Positions 36,204-46,891 of a stretch of 64,000 bases of DNA are shown in pieces. This stretch comes from Lomentospora prolificans. Its lineage: Eukaryota; Ascomycota; Sordariomycetes; Microascales; Microascaceae. Position 1 is the first letter of the stretch. Each line of letters starts with the position of its first letter. The translations under genes were made by a program, and so were the position numbers. The notes under the pieces were generated by a model that did not search any database, was not told the origin of the DNA, and saw nothing but the letters and a program-made list of their open reading frames with translations. Location of the stretch: positions 1,116,001 to 1,180,000 of the forward strand of contig JARFXM010000002.1 of assembly GCA_029532625.1 (NCBI GenBank). Direction: 5' to 3'.

Positions 36204-36600
36204 ATGGACGATGATACGGTAAATACCATATACGTTTTTGGTCTATTAAACTGTTGCGAGGGACTGGCACGAGCTAACCGGACACCTTCAACGGAGTTAG
36301 AGCCGGCAAGGAGACTTGTTGACCGAAACCGTCAACAAAAGTGGTGGGCTCATCAAGGCCGAACAGCTCATCGAGACAATAAAGAATGAATTCAACCTAG
36401 TGATTGACAAATGGAGCATCAGGATAGGGGTATTGGAGAGGAAAGTTGCCAAGCTCGAATCAATCATCGTTGCCGCAACGCAGACGGTAAATGCGACCAA
36501 TGACACCATCACCGCCTTTTTTGGTGAGCAAGGAGAGGGTGGCCAAGGTCTGAGGGACCTTTTGGACGAGTTCAAAAACATGGAGGTCAAGGGTCGATAA
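36204..36600 (+). CDS. Small two-exon coiled-coil protein, 104 aa
   Basis: Exon 1 is 36204-36218 (MDDDT), followed by an 82-nt intron (GTAAAT...GTTAG, with a GCTAAC branch-point-like sequence about 30 nt before the acceptor), then exon 2 at 36301-36600. The open part has no ATG of its own near its start, which is why the spliced model is preferred. The product is an amphipathic helix protein: ETVNKSGGLIKAEQLIETIK, VLERKVAKLESIIVAATQTV and a Gly-rich GEQGEGGQGL turn before a final helix. There is no signal peptide or transmembrane span. It lies between SesB-like genes; small helical proteins with death-fold-like or oligomerisation roles occur beside fungal receptor genes, but nothing in the sequence proves such a role. 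Confidence 0.5.
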
Positions 36601-36813
36601 TGAAGCGTGTTCATCGTGGAATGGGACTCAAGCCTGGATGAAGGGTGGTACCGGATCCTTGAGCGGGATACTTTTTGTGCTAGTTTCCAAGGAATTGTCT
36701 ACCCATTTTAATGAAGCCCTTGGGATTGATGTTTATGAAACTGGTTATCGCTCAACTGTAATAACAATAAATTTACTGGCAGCTGCATGGGCCACTCTGG
36801 AATCAAGCCGTCG

Positions 36814-38064
36814 CTAAGTACGTTGCGCCGCCCGCCCAATGGCCCGCCAAACAGCATCAAAACGCGGGTCATCTTTTCCAAACCTGCACATAGACCTATG
36901 AGTCCCGCTCATCATTGTGACTTCTTCATTCTTCAGACCAATAACCACGGATTCTTTATCAAAAATCTAAAAGTAGTGTGACTTGACGTAAGCACGGATG
37001 CATCAGCGTGTTGTGTTGGGCAGATCACAAGATAATAATATCAGGTCCAACTTACCACCTTCCCCCAAAGTGTCTCGGCGTACTCCTCGTAGAAGCTGAC
37101 GATGGCATAATTCTTTGCCCAGGGTAAAAAGTCTTCAGATATATTGAACAAGGCTTCCGAATGAGGACCAAGTATCTTTACAAGCTTCGACGTCTGTCGG
37201 AAAGATGCGGCTGACACGATGCCGGCGAGCAGTCCAAGAGGTCGTGCTGCATCAGCGCCTCAGTGAGGCGTTCCGAAGAATATCTACAATCCACCGCCAT
37301 GATTCCTATGGTTAATAATGCGCCAAGGCGGTGGGCATAATCTCTGTGTCTGACAGGGACTTGAGGCGGGGGCCAGGGAAGGGGGGAAGGGGGAAAAAAA
37401 GGGTTGGAGGGTTGTGACATTTACTATTGCCTTTGTGGACTGCGAGATTTTCCCGAAATCCTCGTTTTTGCCCTCGCCCTCTGCTAGACTCAAGGCCTGC
37501 AAGTATGGTCAACATGAATGACGGGCATTGGTCTGGACGAGTCAAGTAGATAGGTGGTTTCCTAACTTGTTTGATGATAATGCCCCCTAAGCTGTGGCCA
37601 ATAAAGATGATTGGGCAAGAAGGACCCTGTGCTTTTCAAGCACACATAAATATGCATTCCCACCGTCAGACTGACAATATAATGAATGCTTGGGGTAAAC
37701 ATACGGAGTTTTCCCGCACATCTCTGAGTTTCCCAAGCAGCATGTTTGCGTTGTCACGCGCCGTGCCAGCCGACATCCCGCCGACAGGGGCGGCATCGTA
37801 TTCAAATGACATGACGCGGGAGTTGGGGAATCTCTGGGGTAGAAGATCTCTAAGCCACATGGTGCTAGTTTTGCCGTCTGCAGATACATGCGTCCATGTG
37901 TTCATGTAATTGCCCCCTAGGCCGTGGACAGCCACGATGCTGGTGGTTTTTGGTGAGCGTGAGTAAAGAAGCGCAGTGATTGCTCCTCCAGAGAGGGTTT
38001 AACATTACTCAATGGCGGGTGGAGCGCTGGCATCCGGCTGATGCAATATGTGTAGAATTCCCAT
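36814..38064 (-). pseudogene. SesB-like alpha/beta hydrolase killed by three nonsense codons
   Basis: Five exons in phase 0 throughout: 38064-37705, 37626-37567, 37496-37425, 37283-37056 and 36966-36814, for 290 codons. Features: VAVHGLGGNYMNTWTH (oxyanion/N-terminal motif), WLRDLLPQRFPNSRVMSFEYD, GHSLGG nucleophile elbow (Ser codon at 37591-37593), IFFGTPH, and SGTHRSMCRF as the His-containing C-terminal block. Stops interrupt the frame: TAA at 38005-38007 and 37999-38001 (codons about 20 and 22, consistent with CAA ancestors) and TGA at 37260-37262, exactly where homologues have Arg in GTPHRG (CGA ancestor). All three are single C-to-T changes on the coding strand, two of them CpA to TpA, the RIP-preferred context. 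Everything else, including splice sites, is intact, so the gene died recently. It stands upstream of and divergent from the related gene at 38656. Confidence 0.8.
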
Positions 38065-38655
38065 GATAATAGTTTTGCGCTGCTTTCTTTTTGCTATCCG
38101 ATATGTCTAACTCAGAAAGAATACGGTGTTTGCCACGGTTGCGCGAAACGAAATACTAGAATAGAAGAGGTATTAACGGAGTATTGGAAGAATCGTTGGA
38201 GAATGGAAAGAAAAACCAAGTCTTGATCGCGAAATTTTGTCGTACAAGTCCAATTTCTCTCTTGATGGTTGCCGGGATTGGGTGTACATGAAAATTGGGC
38301 TCCAAGCTTGCGGCTTTCCTACACTTTAGGCTTTAGACTCTCGCTACTGTGAACCAGCTATTAGGAAACCACTCCCATTCGAAGGAAGGATGTTACTGCC
38401 ACGTAACTGGGTGAATACCGTTCCTAGCCCTTGGGTCGCAAGAGCTGGACTCCATGCCTTAGGGGCTAGTGGGAAGGGTATTAAATAGTACACGGGAGAA
38501 AGCCCGTACGACTAACAGCATAAAGGACTGTAAACGGCATTCTCCCTCGCATAATCGCCATCAGGAATTCCACACATAGGCGCAACGACAGTACCAGGAA
38601 GTAGTAGTACAAAGCCGTTCCTTTCCTTGTCATTGCAACACAGAGACGCTCCTAT
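38065..38655. other. Intergenic region between two divergent SesB-like genes
   Basis: A 590-bp stretch that would hold both promoters and possibly the missing first exon of the plus-strand gene. No specific regulatory motif was recognised. Confidence 0.5.
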
Positions 38656-39983
38656 TTGTGTTCGAATCTTGGGAGATCATGGAGAAGAGGCTCTGTTTAC
38701 AGGAGCTTTATCATCCTCCCAAGAGAACTGCCCTCCAACACTCGAGTGGGTCAGATCATATCCTCGTTTAGGAAACGGTGTCATCATCCATGGTTTACAG
38801 ATAACCAAGCGACGTGGAATGGAACTAACCGACCACTTAGCCTTGTCCTCGTTGACGGCCTCGACGGTGATCCCGTCCAGACATGGACGCACAAGGCCAC
38901 GGACGTATGCTGGCCAAAGGATCTAATGCCGGCCGTCCGACCACGTACTATAGTCCTGTCGTTCGGGTACAATGGAGACATGTATCGCAACAATTCAGTC
39001 CTAGGCATCCGAGACAATGCCCGGTGGCTTCTGTCCGCGCTTTGCGACCACCGGAGCGACATGGCCACCCTTAGACCAGTCATTTTTGTAGGGCACTGCT
39101 TAGGCGGGTTGATTGTGAAGCAGGTAGGTTTAAAATTCCTCGGCTGATACTCGTGTAGCGCATGAATCAGAGGTCTGGCCGCTGTGGCGTTTGCTGACAC
39201 CCTTGCAATGGGTTCAGGCTATGTGCTTTGCCAACCGTGAGAAGCATTACCACTCTGTTGCATCTGCAACTATCGGTATTGTAAGTGCATGTGGCCCTCA
39301 TGACATCCCATGCTTGCTGTTCTCCTACAGTTAACAACCATGCTCATATTTGCTATTATCGGTAGATCTTCTTCGGAACCCCTGTCTTCAAAACTGACCA
39401 GGCTCAAATGAAGGCACTGGCCAAAAGTTTCCAGCCGCTTGACAAGGCGAAAAAACGACGAATCTGGGACTGGGGCACACTATCACCCCTCGTACAGGCT
39501 ATAATCGACGGAGCGGACGATTTAGCTGAGATCAGCGAGGACTTTCTTAGCTATACGGACAAGTACAGCATCACCATCTACTACGAAGGCTGTGCATGGC
39601 CAGGCACCCGAAATTGCATTGTGGACAAATCTAGGGCCAGCATGGAGATTGAGTCGGCGATGCACTGTGTCGATGCTGACCATATCGGCATGTGTCAGTT
39701 CAAGGACAAGGAAGACTCCACCTTTATCCACTTATGCAATTGCATCGCGGATGTAGCCGGGGCAGATACTCAAGTTAGAGAGGCCGCAGAGGTGTTTTGG
39801 CAGTCAGCTCCACATGAGCTACGAAGCCAATATTTTGTGGCCAGGATGGAGGTATTATATCCGGTGGCCGAGTCTCGAGACGGGGTCCCGCGCTCGATCG
39901 AGGGCATCGGCGGAGATGAGAGATGGTCCGAAAGCACGCGCGTTGTCGAGGAGATCGAGGAATCTGTTCGTTCCCGAACCTAG
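38656..39983 (+). CDS. Divergent SesB-like protein with Cys in place of the nucleophile Ser
   Basis: Exons 38656-39123, 39218-39280 and 39366-39983 join in phase 0 (CAG/GTAGGT...TTCAG; ATT/GTAAGT...GGTAG). The 5-prime end is uncertain because the open frame has no ATG near its start; an upstream exon is likely. The product keeps the family layout: DGLDGDPVQTWTH, LRPVIFVGHCLGGLIVKQ, IFFGTPVF, and DADHIGMCQF. Three expected active-site features differ. The nucleophile elbow reads GHCLGG (TGC at 39097-39099) instead of GHSLGG, the VHGLGG motif has Asp for His (GAC 38854-38856), and TPHRG is replaced by TPVFK. The C-terminal half extends about 80 residues beyond the His motif. It could be a pseudo-enzyme or a Cys-nucleophile variant. 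No in-frame stop is present, so unlike its neighbour it appears to be maintained. Confidence 0.65.
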
Positions 39984-40130
39984 GCGGTAGCGAAAACCAA
40001 GGAGAGAGGTGCGGTCTCGGGTATTCTTTCGTGATCGGGCCGTATGAGAGATGGCGATACATTCACGAGTAGGGACTCGGTGACGTTTCCGAATCGAGTT
40101 AAAAATAATAGTGTATAATACGAGTGTTCT

Positions 40131-40545
40131 TGTGTGGCATCTCTTTTAAGGGTTGGATATCCAATAATAGCCAGCCAGGATTCAGCGACAGCATTAGTAT
40201 CTGTGGGTGAGTTCGACCTTGGCTTCCCACCTTCTTCTTCAGTGCTATGATAGAGTGGTCTAATCGTAGGGTTCTCATGTGGCATCTCTTTTAAGGGTTG
40301 GATATCTATGCGAGTTCGACCTTGGCTTCCTACCTTCTTTAGTACTATGATAGAGTGAATCACTTTATTTATAGGTTGTTATCTAGGGTGGGTATAGGAG
40401 GGCTACAACTTGTGTATGCTTTTTGATATCTTGTAAGTGCCTGTATAAGCATGTAATATACTGAAAAGAATGAAGAGATAGCTGTAGGGTACCAAAAACT
40501 TGTGGAAATATTTTTCAGTTAAGAAGATTAGTAGATAACATTTAC
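40131..40545. repeat. Dispersed repeat, compact copy
   Basis: Contains two tandem units of about 145 bp (GTGTGGCATCTCTTTTAAGG at about 40131 and again near 40278) followed by a segment starting near 40385 with GGAGGGCTACAACTTGTG. The same series occurs, expanded, at 52487-54060. No terminal repeats or coding sequence were found; the family may be a non-autonomous element. Confidence 0.75.
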
Positions 40546-40715
40546 TGGTATTAGCACTCACAACTACTGCAACCGAGAAATGGAAAATCTTCATGCAGCT
40601 ATATATATATTTTTGTAGAAGATGGTTTCTTATTATTATGAATGCAATCAATTTGGCAATTACTATGTTGAAGAAGTAATATTTCATCTAATTACCCGTA
40701 CCCGTATTGTTCGCC

Positions 40716-42298
40716 TTAGTTTGGAATACAGAAACCGGGATTGCCCAAACAGCGGTTGATGCTACGGCAAGTCTCTTCAGAAATTCCCAATTCCTCCGGG
40801 AGCTTCGACTTGTCTCCAAATGCACACGGTGACTTGGAAGCCTTGATGACAGGCAGGTTGAAGAAACACTCGGGGTACTTGGATGCAGAGATGTCAAAGG
40901 TGGGGATGGATCCGCTCAGGACGCCGTCAAAGTCGGGGTGCTTAGTCGCGCACTCGCTCGCGTTCGAGTAGAAGTCGGGTAGAAAGATGTCATAGCCGGA
41001 AACACCGTCGTCAAGCTTGAGGACCTTCTCGGACTCGATAGCCGTTGACTCCCCGGCCGTAAAGACATCGGGACGAGCGAAATGGTGGATTTGGAAACAT
41101 TCGCCATTGATGAAACGGGAACCAGTTCCTTGGGTGTTTGTGCAGCTATCATTATCTGTAATATCGGTCTATATATCAAAGCAAATAAATTAGTTAGCTT
41201 TGGGACCACCATATTATCAAGTGATAAGAAAAGAACCAAAGATTACGCACGTCGACAAACACATAATAGTTATTGGCTTTGAGCGCGGAGTTGACAAGTC
41301 GTTGCCTCTACAATACCAATGGTTAGCATCTAAACGAGAATAATTGCCCCCTTTCGGGGGATGTTGGATGGCTTTGGTAAACTTACAATGTATTGCTGCG
41401 CAAGGGTCATTGTCTTGCTCACAATAGCATCGACGCTGCCCTCTGGCGTGACTTTAAGGAGGTACTTCCCCTGAGAGAAGAATGCACTAATGGGGTCCGC
41501 ATCTCCGTCAGGATTGGGGATAATCTCAGTGTTTACACCACCAAATACAGCGTTGGCCAAGCTTTTCAGCTGGGCATCGGCATTGGTGAAGAGCTTTGCA
41601 AGCTGATCCTGGACAGCGAGCGTAGGGTCATCACCGGAGCTACCTCCACCGCTTGCAAATATGCCAAAAACGCCAGCAATGATGGTCAACGGGCCTGCGA
41701 GCAGGGCGTCGGCGGCAGCGGCACCAGCGGCAATAGTAAAGGCGGCATTCATAAGGCCAGCACCGTTAGCTGCGCTCGGGGGACCGAAGTCGCTCGTGAT
41801 CTTATCAATATGCAAGCTCTCGACGATGGCGGTGTTCTGCAGGCCCTCATGAAGACCCGTCATCATAGCGTGGGCGTTGGCCATTGCATTTCGGATGTGG
41901 AACAGCTCAGGAGGAGTGTAGAACTGGCATTGAACGTGGGGGAAGGCACAATTTCCCGACAACAAATCGGTACAGGCAAGATTGGATACACCTTGGCTAC
42001 CACCGGCAGTCGTCTGCTGATCAATCTTATTCGCCCAGTTATTTGCGCCGTTTGTTTGAATGAACTGGGCGAGGAAGCGACCTGCGCCAGAGAGAACCCA
42101 GGTCTGGAACGGGTCATCGTAGGTGGCACCACAAATCTCTTCTTTGGTAGTCCAGCCCGGGATGATGCTTGGCCCGATGACCGTAACGTCGTCTTGGGGG
42201 GTAGGCAAGGCAATCGTCCTAGGTACGGACGCCAGGACTTGCAAGAGGCCCAATATCTGGGCTGTGGAGGAACGGAAATGCATCGTGGAGAATTCCAA
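40716..42298 (-). CDS. Secreted protein of unknown function, three exons, 473 aa
   Basis: Exons 42298-41387, 41307-41251 and 41168-40716 join in phase 0 with GTAAGT...TAG and GTGCGT...TAG introns. The N-terminus is a signal peptide (STAQILGLLQVLASVPRTIA, cleavage likely before LPTPQ). The first 300 residues include an Ala/Gly-rich hydrophobic stretch (about residues 180-215, AAFTIAAGAAAADALLAGP) that could be a membrane or aggregation-prone segment, and few Cys. The final exon is Cys-rich with about eight cysteines and ends CLGNPGFCIPN. Similar lineage-specific secreted proteins occur in many Pezizomycotina, but I cannot assign a named family. Interaction with a host or cell wall is only a guess. 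Confidence 0.75.
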
Positions 42299-44301
42299 GG
42301 TAAATTTTCAATGGGGATCTATTAGTAATAGAAGCGAGAACAAGGTGGCGGATCTATGGGGGAAAATAGTAGACAGCGCTTGGCTTCAAGATCTCTATAG
42401 GGCCAAAGAGACTGAATGCTTGGCGCAGGCGAGCTATTTATTATAAAAAAGAAACTGGTTGAGCCTCATCTTTTTATCGTCACATTCGCCGCGAGATCCT
42501 CTGCCTTGAAAGCTCAAAGGTCGTTGGCTTTGCCACTGCACCGACAGTTCGGCTACCTCAGTGCTGTTAGGAACGGACATGATACACCCGTGCTGTGCTG
42601 ACGTTGGATGATGCGTGGCTGTGATGCTCGATTTTGGAACTTGGGGGCTGTAGGCGTGGGCGAGTGCATGCAGCGGCCCAAGGAATAGAAGATGCCGATG
42701 GCTGAGTCTTGGCATTTCTCCAATAAGCGCGTTGGTCGATTCCTTCACTGTCCGGTTTGCGAGCGCCAGGCTCTAGCTCTTACCCAGGGAATGGCAATCT
42801 GACAATGAGTTCTGCTCGTCTTCGTGGGCCTGACGCTTGAGAAATAAACGCAGATATGAGGCGCTAACCGAGACCCCTTGATTTCGCCCCGCGGATCGTT
42901 TGGGCTGGCCAATCACTGGATCTATCACTGAACGAGCCGCCCCCGAAGGGCCTCCGGACCCCAACTCAAGATCAGCCGCACGCACCTAGAGGTCATTGGA
43001 AACCCAGGGCGGTTTTGGGCTCTAGGCAGTCCTTAAAATCCCCTTATATTACTTACTGGCCACAAGGACCAAGTTTACTCGGCGTTTTGCAATCCTGCTC
43101 TCGTCCTCAGACTATCAAGCCGGCAAAACACTGCTAGTGCGTCCGTCGAAAGCGACGAAGAGGGGGAAGTGATTAGCCGAAAGTATCACCACTGCTGTTG
43201 CTGGCGGTGTTCCCAGGCTCCCTTCCCTAGTGGTTTGTGCAACCGGCTTCAACGACTTTTCGGGATTTTTTTGTCATCAAGCTGTGGGAAAAATGCTTGA
43301 ACTCCCACGTGGCGACGGTGAGATATTATGGATTTATTATAACTGCTTACTACGGTGTGCCTGAGTAATTAACGGCAAAGGCTTAGTCTTCCTTCCAATA
43401 CCGTTCGCTTCGAGAATATTTCGAGACGACATCCAATAGAGTCAATGCAGGTAATATTTCAAGTACACCTGGCAGTGGAAACCGTTTCGATAGGGCCGCT
43501 CGCATCGTCAGCCGGCCTTGGGTAAGGAATAATAGCTCAGTTATACGAGATGAACCGGTCTCGCCGGAAAGAGTGTCACACAGCGTCTAGGTTAGGAAAT
43601 AAACCTAAGGCTACTTTATGGCTGGCCATAGATGTTAAGAGCCTTGTCGTTTAGAATGGGTCAATAGCGCTGAAAGGCGGCTGGGGAGCAGAGTGCCAGC
43701 CAGCAATGGGAGGGGTGTGAGGCACGGAGTAAGATTTAAAGCCTGGCGGCACAACATCGTAGTGGCGATGAAGTCCCGGAGCAGGGACAAGATTTTCACA
43801 GGTGGAGAGTAATAATATGTTTCCCTCTCCTTTTTACATTTTGCAAGAATGACCACCATAGCCGAGGGAGTCCGAACGGCCGGCACCTCCTCCTCACCCA
43901 CTGATACTCCCGAAGTACTAAAACGATATTAATTTCTCCTTCGCTTATTCAGTTATTACTGGTTAATTTGGTTGCTTCAAACCACCCCTACTGATCTGCC
44001 AACTGCATGTTCATCTTAAGCTCCTCCAATATTGTCTTGGTTTTACGATGAATTCCATGCACTGCGCCATCAAATATTTTGCCTGTGTAGTAGATAGGAG
44101 GGACTTAAATCTTTCTGACATCGGCCTTCCCTGTACCAAAGCTTTAAAGAACGGTCGAGGTGATTATGAAATAGAAGATAGACTGGTATTATTTCCCTCA
44201 GCTTCAAGACATCGCGCGGTATAACAAAGGAAAAGCTCTGATGAGAGTTAACCACGCCCAAAACGAGTAACAAAGATCCTCGCCCCATCCCATCCATTAG
44301 A
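42299..44301. other. Intergenic region, no supported gene
   Basis: Includes the 5-prime region of the secreted protein gene and the 3-prime region of the aldehyde dehydrogenase gene. Frames of 60-105 codons on both strands show no domain, no plausible intron-linked continuation and no codon bias. No tRNA or repeat was seen. Confidence 0.55.
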
Positions 44302-45927
44302 TCAGTTCAAGCTAAAAGCCGGGAGCCGGCCCGTCTTTTGCAGTCCCCACGCGGCGACACCGACGGCAGCGATGGCGGCCAACCACGAGGCGGTGCTGCG
44401 AATAGGCTTTCCGTCACGATCAAACGGCGCGGCGCCGCACGTCTCCATCTTCTTGCTAGCGTCCAAGGTGTACGGCGGGTAGCGGAAGGACATGATGGAG
44501 TCGAGCCAGGTGGGAGGATCCATGTAGGTGCGGTTATGAGAGAACTGAAGGATGCCGAAGCGACCGTGGTACGCGCCGGAGCCGGAGTTTCCGACGCCGC
44601 CAAAGGGAGCATCCTTGGCGTTTGCGTGGAGGAACCAGTCGTTAAAGGTGACGCCGCCGGACTTGGTGCTTCGGACGATGTAGTCCTTTTCCGCCTGAGA
44701 GTCGGTGAAGGGGTAGAGGGACAGAGGGTGCTCCATGCTCCGGATGATGGCGACGGCCTCGGTCATGGTGGCCTTAATCACGGGGAGGATGGGTCCGAAG
44801 AGCTCCTCGCTCATGAGGGAGTCCTGCATCGTGACGTTCTCGACGACGACGGGGCCGAAGAAGCGGGTCGAGGAGTCGCGGGACGCCTCGTACGCGACTT
44901 TGCCCGAGGTACCCTTGAGAAGGGTTTCAAGGCGGTTAAAGTTACGTTCGTTGATAATGTGCGTGAGGTAATCTGGCTTGCCGTCGCGGCCGCCGAGATA
45001 CTCGTCGTAGTAGGCGGAAATGTGCTGGATGAACTCGTCGTGCACGGCGGGGTCGACAAAGACGTGGTTGACGTTGAGGCAGACCTGACCCGCGTTCATG
45101 AGTTTCGCGGCAGCGATCCTCTTGGCCGCGAGCTTGACGTTGGCCTTGGCGGTGACGATGGCGGGGCCCTGGCCGCCGAGTTCGAGGGTGACGGGGGTGA
45201 GGTGCTTGGCGGCGGCGGCGGAGACGATCTTGGCTACGTGGGCGGAGCCCGTGTAGAAGATTTGGTCGAAGCGGTGCTCAAGGACGTATCCCATCTCCTT
45301 GGGCCCGGCGGAGATGGCGCGCACGGCGTCCGCCTCGAGGTACTTTGGTACGATCTCGAGAATAAGATCCTGCGAGGCAACGGCGAGGTCAGAGGGCTTG
45401 AGAACGATGGTGCACCCCGCGGCGATGGCGGCAATCATGGGCTGCAGAAGCAAGACGAAGGGAAAGTTCCACGCGCCAATGATGAGCGAAACGCCGAGCG
45501 GCTCCTTGCGAATCGTCGTCCTGCTCATGAAGTTGAGGAAGTCGCCCCCGGGCCTCTCGTCGGCGGTCCAGGCGTCGAGCTTGTCGAGCGTGTGCAGGAC
45601 GTCGGTCTGTAGAGCGTTGACCTCCATGATGGCCTCGTAGCGGTGCTTGTTCAGGTCCTTTTGCAGAGCCTCGAGGATCCGCTCCTTGTTGTCCTCAATC
45701 ATGTAGTAGACTTTTTGGAGCTGGCGCTTCCGCCATTTCTTGTCTAGGGTCTTGCCAGTGGCGAAGCCAGCTCGCACGGCGGCGTACGCCTGTTGAGGGG
45801 AGGAAAAGGAAGAAGAAAAATGTTAGCGCAAACAAGGGACTTTACATGGCCGCCGTCACCCTTTTGGTTTATTTTCTATTGTTCAGTTGCTTACCTCGTC
45901 AAACTCGGCGGTAGTAGAAAACGACAT
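44302..45927 (-). CDS. Fatty aldehyde dehydrogenase (class 3 ALDH type), membrane-anchored
   Basis: Two exons, 45927-45895 (MSFSTTAEFDE) and 45789-44302, are joined across a GTAAGC...CAACAG intron of 105 nt, giving 506 residues. NAD(P)-dependent oxidation of medium/long-chain aldehydes to acids is the known activity of this family. Motifs: GAWNFPF and KPSD (cofactor binding), FYTGS, general-base Glu in LELGG (about residue 214), catalytic Cys in NAGQVCLNVNHV (about residue 248), EELFGPILP, and PFGGVGNSGSGAYHG. A C-terminal hydrophobic segment (TASWLAAIAAVGVAAWGLQ) matches the tail anchor of Hfd1-type enzymes and suggests ER, peroxisome or mitochondrial outer membrane location. High GC at third positions contrasts with the flanking region. 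Length and motifs are complete, so it should be active. Confidence 0.92.
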
Positions 45928-46777
45928 CTTCACGAAAAGAATGGAGTATTCACGTGAAGCTATTCGAGGTATGTAAAAACTGAGCAGGAAGCTATCACTT
46001 CTGGTGCCACTTCGCAAGACTTGTGTTATGAAAGAGGGTGGGCGAAGCTCTCCTTTTTTATTATTATTACGTCTCTCCCTCCTTTCTCCAACATGAACCA
46101 ACCGTTGGTTATAGTAGCAAGATCAGCTAGCTGCATGGAGCAAGGCATGCGGCCACTACGATCGATCATTCAAGTGGCACTCAAAAATAGTGGAGGCCAA
46201 GGTGTGTTTCAGCGAGTAATAGTAGGACTTTATTATGAGCCGTCTGGTTGCAGGGATGAAGGAGGGTATGGAAGCACGTCCACGCCCGAGATTCCTCGGC
46301 TCAATACGACTTAAGGGGCCTCTTCGGGCGTGCAACGGGGTGGAGCGAAAAAAGGCCCCGTTTCCGTCACTACAGTAGCCCCAACTCGCCAACTCCACCG
46401 GCAATCCTAAAGGGAGCGGCGCAGAGTCCCTTTTCGGGGCGAGCTTCCGCTTTGCAGACCATCGATGGCCGGGTTCTATCGGGTGTCTGTTCTTTGGAGG
46501 AGTGCTCTTCTTGACCTTTTTTTTTGTGTGACTAGCATCCGTGGTTTTTGGCACCTTTTAGAATCCGCCCCATGTCTTCGCGCGGGTCCTGAAGCGTGAA
46601 GCGATCCCAGCCGTTGCCGCTAACAAGGAGACTAATAAGGAGTCCGGAGAAAGCTAAGGGGCTTCAGCTCCACTTGACGAGAAAAAGAAGATTAATTTTT
46701 TTCTCCGTCGCAAGCGCCGCTCGACGCACTCCGCTTGCTTATGAGAGCACTTTTACGAGCCGTCTTCCAATAAGAAA
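45928..46777. other. Intergenic region, ALDH promoter side and tRNA upstream
   Basis: No gene can be supported. Small frames at 46021-46314 (+) and 46156-46554 (-) have no recognisable domain. Confidence 0.55.
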
Positions 46778-46861
46778 GCACTATTGGGTTAGTGGTAAAC
46801 TTGGTCGTTGCCATCTTCCGATAGATTCGACCAGCCCCCGGTTCGATTCCGGGATAGTGCA
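46778..46861 (+). tRNA. tRNA-Gly(GCC) with anticodon-loop intron
   Basis: Acceptor strands GCACTAT (46778-46784) and ATAGTGC (46854-46860) pair over seven bases, with discriminator A at 46861. The D arm contains TAGTGGTAA, the T arm is CCCGG-TTCGATT-CCGGG, and the anticodon stem GGTCG/CGACC encloses TTGCCA with anticodon GCC. About 13 nt (TCTTCCGATAGAT) lie after position 37, the standard place for a nuclear tRNA intron; the mature length is 71 nt, normal for tRNA-Gly. Confidence 0.93.
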
Positions 46862-46883
46862 ATCTACCTGTTCTCTTACGTTA

Positions 46884-46891
46884 TTTTTTTT
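46884..46891 (+). terminator. Pol III T-run terminator of tRNA-Gly
   Basis: Eight consecutive T on the sense strand lie 23 nt downstream of the tRNA end, after a shorter interrupted T-rich stretch. Confidence 0.75.

Noticed and set aside
37999..38007. A very short intron instead of the TAA...TAA stops in the SesB-like gene
   Set aside because: The only GT...AG pair spanning them would give an intron of about 23 nt, too short for splicing in this group; C-to-T nonsense change explains them better.
41393..42325. 310-codon plus-strand open frame
   Set aside because: Antisense to exon 1 of the secreted protein gene, which has a signal peptide, matching introns and a better composition.
43635..43901. 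88-codon minus frame upstream of the aldehyde dehydrogenase terminus
   Set aside because: No domain, signal peptide or plausible splicing partner; composition like surrounding non-coding DNA.
44338..45612. 424-codon plus-strand open frame
   Set aside because: It lies antisense to the aldehyde dehydrogenase; its Gly/Val/Asp/Glu-rich translation is the usual mirror of a GC3-rich gene and has no domain of its own.
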